Shown here one piece after another: positions 39,666 to 49,985 of a stretch of 64,000 nucleotides of DNA. A model generated the notes under the pieces. That model had not been told where the DNA came from and made no database searches. It was given only the letters and a program-made list of their open reading frames with translations. Source of the stretch: Tillus elongatus (Eukaryota; Arthropoda; Insecta; Coleoptera; Cleridae); contig OZ023263.1 of NCBI GenBank assembly GCA_964006375.1, positions 131,592,954-131,656,953 of the forward strand. The letters run 5' to 3'. How positions within the stretch are numbered: the first letter of the stretch is position 1; the number at the start of each line of letters is the position of its first letter. The translations under genes were made by a program, and so were the position numbers.

Positions 39666-39990
39666 TCACATCTGACCTGTCTGATGACGTCAAATGTTCC
39701 AAGATGTCCGATTCTGACAGTTGTGACCTGTCATGATGTTCCAAGATGGCCGCAATCAGGTTAGGTCTCCATGTGTTTGTTGTCATCTGTCTGAGGGCTG
39801 TCACATCTGACCTGTCTGATGACGTCAAATGTTCCAAGATGGCTACAACCTCAGGTTATGTCTCCATGTGTTTGTTGTCATCTGTCTGAGGGCTGTCACA
39901 TCTGACCTGTCTGATGACGTCAAATGTTCCAAGATGGCTACAACCCAGGTTAGGTTTCCATGTATTTGTCGAATCTCTGCTATCTGATTG
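39666..39990. repeat. Degenerate ~95-135 bp tandem repeat with TGACGTCA palindromes
   Basis: TCACATCTGACCTGTCTGAT followed by GACGTCAAATGTTCCAAGAT begins at 39,666, 39,801 and 39,896. Each copy thus has the palindrome TGACGTCA (39,684, 39,819 and 39,914, approximately), which matches a CRE/ATF site. Between copies 2 and 3, the run from AGGTTATGTCTCCATGTG to CTGAGGGCTG is almost identical. Minus-strand open frames across it only reflect the repetition. Confidence 0.85.
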
Positions 39991-40330
39991 TTTGTTGGGG
40001 TTATGTGTGTGTTGTATGACATATAAGCATGCTGATTCCGGCTATCTGATTGTTTGTTAAGGTTATGTTCGTACACATGTGTTGTATAACATACGCTATC
40101 TGACTGTTTGTTTGTTAAGGTTATGTTCGTACACACACGTGTTACATGTCGGTTCCTAAGCTGACTCTTTGTTGAGGTTAAGTCTGTATTTGTTATGTCG
40201 CCAACCCGGTATCTGAATGTTTGTTTGTTACGAGCTTGCCAACGTTTCTTAGGTTATGTTTGTTTTGTTTATGTTTGTTACACACAGCTGTCATATAAGC
40301 TAACCCCTGTGTTGTTTATTGTGTTGGTAG
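39991..40330. repeat. Degenerate tandem repeat, TGTTTGTTAAGGTTATG-like
   Basis: CTATCTGATTGTTTGTT followed by GGTTATG and CGTACACACGTGTT-type sequence recurs about six times at irregular 50-70 bp spacing. The copies decay to the right. Confidence 0.7.
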
Positions 40331-41080
40331 GTGTGTTGTATTGAGGTTGTTAGGATATTTCGGTTTTTGGCGGGAAATCTGAATTTTATTGAAAATTTGT
40401 GTCGCTTTTGTCCAGAGCCCTGGCTCTTTGAAGAAGGGAACATTCTATTGGAAATTGGTAAAGTGAGTGAACATTCCCTTTTTCAAAGAGTCAGGGCTGT
40501 TGGACACACACATTCAGTTTATCCATACATACAGATATGAGAGAGATAGACAGAAAATTTGAAATCTGGTTTGAAAGAAAAGCATTCGTCTGAAATTAGA
40601 TTTGAACCCGAGTTCGAACTGACCGTATATATCAAACATAAATGTATACATCGCTAAACCAAATACTCCACACAGACACTCAAGATAAGGTTTGTTTGAT
40701 GCATGTATATATAAAACAAAACCAGTTACTGACATATGATAATTAAACATGTTTATCAAGTTGTGGGTGTGTGGGTGTTCTCTCTAATACAGTCCATGTA
40801 TTTGTATATGCAAATTAACCTGTTTCCGGAGTAAGAATAAAACTGATATGAATTTTAATGTGGTTGTTTTAACGTAGATCTGAATTTATAGTATATATAT
40901 AGGGGGTGATCAAAAATACAAGTAACAAAACTCTATTTAAACCATCAAATACGAAGGTTGTTTGATATGTGTTGTTTGAATGCAAACAGACTGTTAAATA
41001 ATATAAGAATAAAATACTCACATACAGCAAGAGACGTCATCCTTGTTTCACAGTTTAACACATACTAAACAGGTATGTAT
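40331..41080. other. Unassigned AT-rich spacer
   Basis: Apart from the 25 bp inverted repeat, nothing recognisable is present. Short frames on both strands overlap and lack similarity to known families. Confidence 0.35.
40416..40498. repeat. Inverted repeat, 25 bp arms
   Basis: Arms 40,416-40,440 and 40,474-40,498 are reverse complements with two mismatches (AGCCCTGGCTCTTTGAAGAA opens the left one) around a 33 bp loop. It could be a hairpin or the core of a small MITE-like element. No target duplication was identified. Confidence 0.75.
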
Positions 41081-41687
41081 GACTTTGGTCTTTTGTTTGA
41101 GCTTGTACACGTTGTTGTTGTTTGAAAGGCTATATAACACACACACACACACACACACACATGTCATGACAGTTCGATGTCTTTGCTTAGCCTGCCAGAT
41201 GTATGTAATAACGTACAGACAGACAGACAGACAACTATTTAACAACAGTTAGAGCGAGAGCTGATCAGTATAACACTGGTAAACGTAGCGAGCAGTCATG
41301 TTCAAGTTACTCTTGAGTATCTGTCTTCTTTGTCTAAGTGTCTCCTGTGTTGAGGAAACAGACAGACAGACAGACAATTGATTGCCAACGAGTATCATAG
41401 ATAACCTTGGTTGAGCTTGTACATGCCGTTGTTTCAAAGGATATAACACACACAGGTCATGTCCGTTTGATGTCTTTGCTTAGACTGACAGATGCGTGTG
41501 TAATAACATACAGACAGACAGACAGACAACTATTTAACAATGGTTAGAGCGAAAACTGATCAGTAAAACACTGGTAAAACGTAGCAAATAACCATGTTCT
41601 TTGGTTCAAGTGTCTCCTGTGTTGAGGAAACAGACAGACAGACAGATATATCCTTGGTCTTGTCTGATACATGCTGTTGTTTTTAAA

Positions 41688-41777
<90 letters not shown>

Positions 41778-41800
41778 CACATATACATAGTGACGTGTCT
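41081..41800. repeat. Degenerate ~250-315 bp tandem repeat containing CA, CAGA and AT microsatellites
   Basis: Three units can be aligned through CTTGTACACGTTGTTGTT-type sequence at 41,102, 41,416 and 41,664. The segment ACAACTATTTAACAA is at 41,231 and 41,526 (295 bp apart), and CAAGTGTCTCCTGTGTTGAG is in both complete units. In each unit the same site carries a different simple repeat: (AC)n at 41,137-41,160, a short ACAC run in unit 2, and (AT)n at 41,690-41,776 in unit 3. The (CAGA)n tracts at 41,214, 41,361, 41,510 and 41,631 belong to the unit. Confidence 0.8.
41690..41776. repeat. (AT)n microsatellite
   Basis: About 87 bp of AT dinucleotides at the position where sister units carry AC repeats. 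Confidence 0.95.
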
Positions 41801-41824
41801 TTGCTTATTACATACCTACAGTAT

Positions 41825-42010
41825 GACCTTGGTCCTGTTTGAGCCTGTCTGTGCATCCGTTTAACAAAACGTAAGAGAGAGGCCTACAAAGGTAAACAAC
41901 GTCTTACAGTTGTTGACCTTGGTCCTGTTTGAGCTTGTCTGTGCATCTGTTTAACATACGTAAGAGAGGCACACATTGGTTAAACAACGTTTGTCAGTTG
42001 ATGACCTTGG
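41825..42010. repeat. ~90 bp tandem repeat, two copies plus a stub
   Basis: GACCTTGGTCCTGTTTGAGC starts copies at 41,825 and 41,915, and GACCTTGGGAATG begins a stub at 42,003. Each copy continues with CTGTCTGTGCATC, TTTAACA and GTAAGAGAG. Confidence 0.8.
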
Positions 42011-42043
42011 GAATGTTATCTTGTGTTATGTCCGTTGAATCAT

Positions 42044-42248
42044 TCCATTATACGTGTTTGAGCTTGTCTAGAATACAGCCGTTGACATAACTGAAAGGAT
42101 GACATCATCACATTATTTGTGTTTGTAGAAAAGGCCCCCGCTTACACCTTAAATCGTTCCTATTTTCCATAAGATTCTATGTATTTTAGCCAAATATACA
42201 GCGTTTGACACGGTTTCCCATAAGAAACAACGTATTTGCAGACACACA
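42044..42248 (+). repeat. Left 205 bp direct repeat flanking the KilA-N relic
   Basis: From CCATTATACGTGTTTGAGC to TATTTGCAGACACACA, this segment recurs at 43,582-43,786 in the same orientation with roughly a dozen substitutions and no appreciable indels. Both contain TGAAAGGATGACATCATCAC-like sequence with the palindrome GATGACATCATC. They bracket the KilA-N relic symmetrically, as LTRs or the arms of a duplicated insertion would. Confidence 0.9.
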
Positions 42249-42421
42249 CACAAACACACACACACATTTAGTAAGGTTTATGTGAAAACAAATACAGTTT
42301 TAAAAACGGTTACTGTGGCAGCATGTATAAATTGGCTACACACACTCTTAAGCTCATTCACAATTCAGTTATCGCAGAGAAAAGACGTACTGCAGTTTGC
42401 TCTATCCAAGTCTGTTTCAAA

Positions 42422-43498
42422 ATGACTGCATTAAGTGATGTGTGTTACCAGCAAATTAAAGACAACTTCTGGTATGGTCTATTTGGAGACTTTCAAGTTA
42501 TTATCGATAAGAAGAACTGGTTATTTCAATGCCACAAAATTGTGCAACAGTGGTGAGAAAAAAATGTATCATTGGTTGGAAAATAAGAAAACTAAAGAGT
42601 TGATTGCCTATTACAACAGTCAGCTGAAGGAACATTTGGGGTATCGGCATACCGATATGCCAAATGTTTCAACCGAGGGAGCCCACTTAGAGTTATCTCC
42701 AGAGAGCCGGAAGACTGGCCCCCTAAAAACGGATGCAACATTTAAATTAACACCAACAACCGCCACCAGTCAGCTAAAGGAAGATTTAGGGTATCGGAAT
42801 ACCGATACCCTAAATATTTCAACCGAAGGAGCCCACTTAGAGTCACTTCCAGGGGGCCGGAATACCGATACCCTAAAAACGGCCGCAACATTTCAATTAA
42901 CATCAACAACAGCTACATACGTGGTGGACTTTGGTGGAAGACAGGCTGAAAACAACTTGATATCTGGTACATATGTGTGTAAAGATTTGATATTAAATTT
43001 GGCTTGCTGGATATCCAATCAGTTCTATGACAAATGCAACCAAATTATTTTTGATTTTTTCCTAAGCGAATTTGATCAGAAATACGGGGATAACCTAGAG
43101 GCTAGTAAAGTGAAATTAATGGAGATAAATGATGAGGTGCAGCGTATGCGAGAAACAAATGCTAAAGTCATAGAACATCTTGAAGATATACCCCCAAAGC
43201 CAAGTAACCCGAGAAAAATAAGTGTGTTTGGTTTACTTGCAAGAAACGAGAAAGGCGCCCCCTATCCATATCATGTTTTAAGAACACAAAAGAAAAGTTT
43301 CCCAAGAGCTGTGAGGAACTTTAAAAATAAACACCCCAACGCCTAAACAAGCTGTATCATGCAAATTCAGTAAATCTCTTTAACAGAATAAAGACTGAAG
43401 TGAAATACCTTACAGCACATAGAAACAACCTACATATAGCAGATGTACCACAAGATAAGTTTGTTCAGGATATTATTGCTTTAAGACATACTTTTTAA
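42422..43498 (+). pseudogene. KilA-N / DUF3627-like gene of large-DNA-virus type, two frameshifts
   Basis: The N-terminal part carries the hallmarks of the KilA-N DNA-binding domain found in insect poxviruses, iridoviruses and related large DNA viruses: FGDFQVIIDKK, TGYFNATKLC, a WLENKKTKELIAYY-like helix. A 50-residue segment then occurs twice in tandem. A coiled-coil-prone stretch follows (EASKVKLMEINDEVQRM), and the C-terminus resembles DUF3627 (VFGLLARNE, then YHVLRTQKK). The gene is broken. The first ~30 codons, from ATG 42,422, are in a different frame from the rest, with the shift near 42,513-42,522. A second shift near 43,345 puts the last ~50 codons in a third frame ending at TAA 43,498. 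An AATAAA follows at about 43,509. No host-like introns are evident. It is probably an old viral insertion or a virus-derived repeat family member. Confidence 0.78.
42617..42916 (+). repeat. 150 bp in-frame tandem duplication inside the KilA-N relic
   Basis: The two copies, 42,617-42,766 and 42,767-42,916, each encode 50 residues beginning SQLKE-x-LGYR and ending TTAT. They differ at about a quarter of residues. Each holds GGGTATCGG, a short loop and an inverted partner. In the second copy the match is perfect (GGGTATCGGAATACCGATAC then CC; 9 bp stem, 4 bp loop), and part of the motif appears again in the second half of that copy. Confidence 0.9.
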
Positions 43499-43581
43499 TT
43501 GCATTACAAAATAAAAACACATTCATTTTAACAAAGACTTTTATTTGATTCTAATTATGTAAACTCCTACCGTTTGTTAGT

Positions 43582-43786
43582 CCCATTATACTTGTTTGAG
43601 CTTGTCTAGAATACAGCCGTTGACATAACAGAAAGGATGACATCATCACATTATTTGTGTTTGTAGAAAAGGCCCCTGGTCACACCTTAAATCATTTCTA
43701 GTCTCCATAAGATTCTATGTATTTTAACCAAATATACAGCTTTTGACACGGTTTCCCATAAGAAACAACGTATTTACAGACACACA
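43582..43786 (+). repeat. Right 205 bp direct repeat flanking the KilA-N relic
   Basis: Second copy of the segment at 42,044-42,248. Immediately downstream, ACAAACAGACAAATGATTTG resembles the sequence near the tip of the long hairpin at 43,977-44,202, so the hairpin arms may derive from the same flanking sequence. Confidence 0.9.
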
Positions 43787-43976
43787 TGAAACAAACAGAC
43801 AAATGATTTGAATAATAAACAGGTAAGATGTGTTATCTTGTTTGATTGTTGTGTTGTTATGTTATTTAGCTTTGGCTGTGAACTTTGAATTTTACACAAG
43901 AAACATACATATAGTTAACATATAGATCCCCTTTCCATGCTTGATATAAACCCAACAGATGTCATACTTGGCAAGG

Positions 43977-44202
43977 CATACATTCAGTATCAAGTTTAAT
44001 ATGTATATAAAAACATAGCGTGTACGTGTTATAAGCAACCGATAACGATATATCAATCATTTGTCTGTTGTTTCGTGTGTAAAATTCAAAGGAATTTTAC
44101 ACACGAAACAACAGACAAATGATTAATATATCGTTATCGGTTGCTTATAACACGTACACGCTATGTTTTTATATACATATTAAACTTGATACTGAATGTA
44201 TG
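43977..44202. repeat. Long near-perfect hairpin, 111 bp arms, 4 bp loop
   Basis: Left arm 43,977-44,087 and right arm 44,092-44,202 are exact reverse complements except for one position (C versus T in the ATATCAATCAT context), with AAAG as the loop. Such closely spaced arms are unstable in most genomes, so the structure is either recent or an assembly or fold-back artefact. No flanking target duplication is seen. Confidence 0.92.
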
Positions 44203-44850
44203 CTATAGTGGATGAAATAAGAGAAAGACACGCAGTAAGTGAAAAACAGAAGGCTGTAGCATGGTTTCTAAACAAATTTTGTTCATAACTGCCTAAACAC
44301 TCCCTGTATATGCAGAAGCCCGACCCTGGGACTCGAGAGCTGTTGAAAACACGGGCCTGAGTCAACGGCTTCATCGCTGGTTAATATAGTGGCTGGGCGG
44401 TCCCTTGCCCCTGCTTAAACTAGTATAGTATATTACCATGCAGCGTCTCAAAGCTCTACTTCAATTTTAAATAACAACAGACGCTCTCGATAGGATTAAT
44501 ACACAACAATATGTATTGCATTAATACATACAGAGCGGTACACTGTTCTAGGTCAAAATACACAGTTAAAAGGAATTGACATGCGTGTGTGTATACGTTA
44601 TTTTTGTAAAGAGATGTTTACCTTACACATATATAGGTTTTATGTGAAAAAACTCAAGTTAAAAATATGAAGGGGGTTTATTTAACACTATACTATGGGT
44701 ATATATTGTTTGTTACATTTTTTACACAAAAGTACAGTTTATACAAAATACAATATTACTTATTACAAAAAGTACAGCAGCTTAATAAAAACACTAGACT
44801 AAAATACAACAGTTTTAATATAAACACAGTTGAAAAATAATACTCTAGAT
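44203..44850. other. Unassigned DNA
   Basis: No recognisable coding frame. AATAAA-like signals and T-rich stretches near 44,780-44,830 could belong to the 3' end of the minus-strand frame that ends at 44,851. Confidence 0.3.
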
Positions 44851-45420
44851 TTACCGAGCTAATGAGTCCATACATAATGATTGCAAGGTTTGCGGTTTAT
44901 AAGGTCGCCAAAAATAGAAAGCACTGGCTGGGTTTTCAACAAAAAGAAGTTTTTTAGTTTTATCCGTTTTATAAAAAACAAAACGATTATCTAAAGCATA
45001 TTTATAGTGCTGAAATATTTTGAGTATAAAAAGTTCTTTATGAATAAACAGTCCAGGCAAAAAACTATAACTATACCACACTATCTTCTCATCTGAAAAA
45101 GTACGGTAAAACATAAAACCATTCTTAATCCTACGAGAACCCAGCATATTAGGTAAATTACAACAGTCGTAACCATCTCCAGGTATTATTAAACGAATTA
45201 CATGATAATATGGTTCGGTACCGCATAGTGTCGAAGCATAACCTCCTAGCACACAACAAAATTTGTTCTCAGTTTCAAACCACTCTATATCATTTAACAC
45301 ACTGTCCAGGATTATTTGATCAAATGGTGTTTTTAACCGGGGTTTTAATTCCTTGCTGATAAAAGTAATATGTCTTAACTGTTCCATTATGAAAATTTTT
45401 GTAGCAGTAAATCGACACAA
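44851..45420 (-). CDS. Unrecognised 189-residue protein frame
   Basis: The longest minus-strand frame of the island codes for 189 residues. A second methionine at residue 12 (45,387) is a more likely start, because it directly follows a stop in the overlapping upstream frame. The protein is cysteine- and aromatic-rich, with clusters such as KFCCVLGGYASTLC, DGYDCCNLPN and FYFWRPYKP, and has no signal peptide or membrane segment. I do not recognise a domain. Codon use, AT-richness and the KilA-N neighbour suggest a viral or virus-derived gene, but this is inference from context. It might be the 3' part of a larger gene including the frame at 45,387-45,575. Confidence 0.45.
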   Translation of the reverse strand: MCRFTATKIFIMEQLRHITFISKELKPRLKTPFDQIILDSVLNDIEWFETENKFCCVLGGYASTLCGTEPYYHVIRLIIPGDGYDCCNLPNMLGSRRIKNGFMFYRTFSDEKIVWYSYSFLPGLFIHKELFILKIFQHYKYALDNRFVFYKTDKTKKLLFVENPASAFYFWRPYKPQTLQSLCMDSLAR

Positions 45421-45575
45421 GGTTCACATAGGAGTAACTCATGTATAAGATCCTCCACAATAAAATGAGTGCGCAATTGAATTTTCTTATACAGAAAAAG
45501 GTATTTAAGAATTACCTTCGAATGTTCCAAGTGTAGCTTATGACGACGTTGAAAACACAAAAATGTTCGTTCCAA
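45387..45575 (-). CDS. Short frame overlapping the start of the 189-residue frame
   Basis: A 62-codon frame begins at ATG 45,575 and ends inside the next frame, overlapping by 34 bp in a different phase. Its residues (RRHKLHLEHSKVILKYLF, ELLLCEPCVDLLL) look like a genuine basic-helical protein rather than random sequence. Either it is the N-terminal part of one gene broken by a frameshift near 45,390, or the two are adjacent small genes. No family is recognised. Confidence 0.3.
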   Translation of the reverse strand: MERTFLCFQRRHKLHLEHSKVILKYLFLYKKIQLRTHFIVEDLIHELLLCEPCVDLLLQKFS

Positions 45576-45799
45576 AAGACTAATGTTATAAACTAAAATA
45601 CAGGTAAGTTAAACTTTTATATAGTTAAAAACTGTATGAGAAATAAGCTGTTCATGATTTAACACAGGATTCTTATGAGTGAAGTCCTTACGGCAGATGA
45701 AACACTTCATACCATGATTCATACTTGTTACTGCTGCTGTTTATTTTCTAAAGGACATACGGTTGGTAGCTTACAATGAAAAACCCCTTCATGGGTTGA

Positions 45800-45895
45800 T
45801 GTTAATAGTTTATCTCCTTAAATTTGAAATAAACTAGTCTGCATACGTTTGTGGTTTTTGATTGGTCTGGTATATATTGTTTGAGCCTCACAGAT
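45800..45895 (-). pseudogene. Partial second copy of the 3' end of the small basic protein gene
   Basis: Read on the minus strand, this stretch encodes TNVCRLVYFKFKE, matching the last residues KMVCKLVYSNFKK of the adjacent complete frame, and DNA similarity continues through AACTAGTCTGCATAC versus TACTAGTTTGCATAC. Upstream similarity decays within about 60 bp. It is a remnant of a tandem duplication. Confidence 0.7.
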
Positions 45896-45907
45896 TGGTG
45901 GTGGTGT

Positions 45908-46222
45908 TTATTTCTTGAAATTGGAATATACTAGTTTGCATACCATTTTTGTTTTTTTTTGCCCTTGATATATTGCCTGAGCGCCCCCAGAGTTAAAAAA
46001 CAGAATTCGTTTCTCCGTTGGCTGCATCCTTCTCGGTAGAAAAACTACACCATTTTCTAATTTCATTAATAAACGATAACCAAAACGAGTTTTCACTTCT
46101 TCACCCCCAAATATGTTATATGGGGTGTTCAACACCAAGTCTTCCGCTCTAATTACGGAGGACGCCTCACACAGGCCTTCACGATTTAACTCTGCTACCA
46201 CTGATGCTGATGACGAAGCCAT
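45908..46222 (-). CDS. Small protein with Y-I / T-R-x-G-Y / V-F-L-P-R-R motif, possible ssDNA-binding fold
   Basis: A 104-residue frame starts at ATG 46,222. After a serine/alanine-rich start come the elements LNTPYNI, VKTRFGYRLLMKLENG and VVFLPRRM, then a C-terminal CKLVYSNFKK. The alternation of beta-strand-like segments and the G-x-x-Y-x-I ... T-x-(Y/F)-G ... FLP-x-R order recalls a small protein family common in invertebrate repeats and thought to resemble OB-fold ssDNA-binding proteins. I recall this family only generally, so it needs a profile search. The frame is intact, and its 3' end is duplicated at 45,800-45,895. Upstream lies an (AT)n tract, leaving little room for a promoter. Confidence 0.5.
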   Translation of the reverse strand: MASSSASVVAELNREGLCEASSVIRAEDLVLNTPYNIFGGEEVKTRFGYRLLMKLENGVVFLPRRMQPTEKRILFFNSGGAQAIYQGQKKTKMVCKLVYSNFKK

Positions 46223-46267
46223 TATTGTTTCTGATTTTATACTGTAGGTAGAGCTTTGAGAAGGAAG

Positions 46268-47259
<992 letters not shown>

Positions 47260-47331
<72 letters not shown>
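47260..47331. repeat. (AT)n microsatellite
   Basis: About 72 bp of AT dinucleotides preceded by TATATAATATATAATATATA, an impure start. Confidence 0.95.
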
Positions 47332-47335
<4 letters not shown>

Positions 47336-47545
47336 TACAACACATAAAGGAAAAATCATCCTAAATTATACCCATTAAAATTAAAATTAAAATATATTTA
47401 TACAGGGTGATTCTTTATACGAGATACTATATATAAAATTATACAAATTTAAATCAAGTATAAAAAATTACTATTAACTATAATCAGATTGACACCCAAG
47501 CGTAGGGAAGTCACGAGTAAGATTAAATAAAAATAGATTAATCAA

Positions 47546-47645
<100 letters not shown>

Positions 47646-47734
47646 GACATATAGAGGACAGTAGATCCCAAACAACGTTGTTGTTGGTTGATATGACATT
47701 CACATAGCAGTTGGTCGACAGTCTTAAGAGCTTA

Positions 47735-47870
47735 TTTTCATTATAAAGGATATTTAATGAACTTAACATCGTATGATACATTCAAGTGAAAACTCTCTAA
47801 CAAGAGTTATTTTTCACTAAAAAGGAAATTTAGTGTACTTAGCATCGCATGATACAAGGATTGAACTGTT
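47735..47870. repeat. Two degenerate copies of an ~80 bp repeat
   Basis: TATAAAGGATATTTAATGAA then CTTAACATCGTATGATAC is followed about 78 bp later by AAAAAGGAAATTTAGTGTAC then TTAGCATCGCATGATAC. Related, more decayed copies lie at 49,080-49,360. Confidence 0.65.
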
Positions 47871-47994
47871 AAGTCCAAGGCATTGATAATATTTATATAA
47901 TTACCAATTATATTTCTCGCACAACAATAAACTCTTAAACAAGACGGTGATCAAGTAGTTAAAGACGTAAAAAACGAGAAAAGTCTATAATAAA

Positions 47995-48690
47995 TAATAG
48001 ATGAAGTGCTTCTACCGGATACAACAGATAATTATCAACCTACACAAGAAGGTGTATTTAATCAAAAGTTATTGGAAATCAATAGGAAAATCAGTGAGAA
48101 AAAACTAAAGCCGAAAGACAGTGAACTCATATCCCAAACAACATATTTTCTTACACCAAACGGAGGAAAACAATTACAAGTTGATGTAGACCATCTACTA
48201 AAATTCTTGCCCATAGTAAAATTATCACAGAAAAATTGCAACATACCTGTGTTTTTTTCGATGTGTAAACATTCAAAGAGTTTTTAAATGTATTACTCAG
48301 AATAATTTACAATCTGGAAAACAACGTGGAAGAGAAAACCAACGACTCATATAATTTAACTAAATGTCTGGTAAAAATACAAAGAAAAACCGCTTTATTC
48401 AATTTTAAACTATATAATTGGGAAATATTAAACAATTTAACAAACCACTAGAAGCTGTTAAAATAATAGAAGACATCACTAGTGTAATTAGAGACTCATT
48501 GATAAAACTAAAGTTTAAGTGTTTTTTTTTTTTTAATTTAGATATGTTTTTAACCGATATTAGAGCAGAATTATCTAAATATAAGAGTATTCCGATCTCT
48601 CCTTGTATGTTTTTCATTGCAAAACAAAAATATCGAGAAACCTTTGTACAGTGTGCTAATTTATTTCAAAATATCAACATGTAATTAAAA
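47995..48690 (+). pseudogene. Two decayed frames of unknown origin
   Basis: An open frame of about 95 codons (to TAA 48,287) has no ATG. It reads DEVLLPDTTDNY, then charged segments and TYFLTPNGGKQLQVDVDHLL. A second frame of 88 codons (48,418-48,684) starts at a non-ATG codon and includes FFFFNLDMFLTDIRAELSKY. Both are lysine/isoleucine-rich and more protein-like than neighbouring DNA, so they may be exons or remnants of one virus-like or host gene. No family is recognised. Confidence 0.25.
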
Positions 48691-49670
48691 ATATGGTAGT
48701 TTGTAGCAAATTTTAATGTATCATTTGTAGGAAACAGTTGTATGGTTGTATTTATAATATGATTTTTATATTATTGTATTTTTTAAAGTAGTATGTGTAG
48801 GAAACAGAACTTTGGTGTAGTATTTTCATATTATAAAATAATACAATGAAAGAAATTTTCCATATGCATTCGTTTTATTACAGTAAAATATCACCTGATG
48901 TCTATCAAGCTAAATCAACATAATCAGCTTCCTGTCTATACTTGATATTACTGCAGGTCAACATATGGGACAAACAAAACCTTATATTGTACATCTAAGA
49001 TTGTCTTTGTCATAATTTAAAATAAAACATAAGCAGAATGCAGTTGTTTTGGATATCTAGTAACCATGTCATATAAACACTTCAAAGTTCTCCAACAGTA
49101 TAAAGGATACTTAATGTATTTAACGTTAATAAGAATATTTCGAAACATGTTTACAATACGAGGGCTAAACATACAATCCTCTGAATAGACGTTGTTTGAG
49201 AGATACATATAACATATATCTCGATGTTTGAACATAACACGCTGAAACGATAGGATCTTTAATGTATTCAGCATTACATACTACACGGGAACATTTCAAA
49301 GTTCTTCAACAACGTTTATTTGTCATTGAAAAAGGGGGATATTTAGCATTATGGAATCGGGTCTGATACCTATTGTATAATATGTGACTAAATTTAAGTA
49401 TGTTTAAGGTATTTATACATTCCAAAAGTCTGGTGATTGGATTAACTCATGCATATACCTAAAATACATTAACTTGTATACGTGTTTGCATGTGTGAGTG
49501 TGTGAGGGTTTTAGATGAAGAAAAAATAAAACAATAAAGTTTACCAAAAAATTTAATGAACAATAGAAATTACCGATACATCAACAAAGAAAAGCAGTAA
49601 AATAATATGACACAAAGATCACCAACACATAAAAACAGAAGTGTAAAAAAACAAGTGAAAATTCACTTAA
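48691..49670. other. AT-rich spacer with decayed repeats
   Basis: TGTAGGAAACAG occurs twice (48,728 and 48,798) with similar flanks. At 49,080-49,360 at least three decayed copies of the repeat seen at 47.7-47.9 kb can be followed by GGATACTTAATGTATTTAAC, GGATCTTTAATGTATTCAGC and GGGGATATTTAGCATTATGG. No gene is evident. Confidence 0.4.
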
Positions 49671-49985
49671 GTCTGAACGCAGCAAGCAGCGAATTTTCAT
49701 AGAAATGTTTTCAATAGCACATATTTTTCTATTAAATGCTTATAACTATTTTTCTTTTCGTTTAACATAAAAAATCTAAATTTTGATATATAGTTTACAC
49801 TCATAAACTTACGTACCAAATTATAACTATTATTTTCAAATATACAAATATATCTAAACCATTAACAATAGAAGGCACTAACCCAATTTTATAACAATCG
49901 TTTTAAGTTATCACCGATGACACATAGATATAAAATATAAAATTGAAACGGATCCTGATATGGGTTCTAGGGGATCCTAGTTAGC
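49671..49985 (+). repeat. Dispersed repeat, copy with both ends
   Basis: Begins GTCTGAACGCAGCAAG and ends GATATGGGTTCTAGGGG followed by ATCCTAG. Inside are GAATTTTCATAGAAATG and AAAAATCTAAATTTTGATAT, both found in the copy at 60.24-60.89 kb in reverse orientation. It carries no coding frame. The pairing of CTAGG and CCTAG near the end is a small palindrome. Confidence 0.7.

Noticed and set aside
44180..44374. 64-codon minus-strand frame at the hairpin edge
   Set aside because: It ends within the hairpin arm, has no recognisable motif and is not supported by context.
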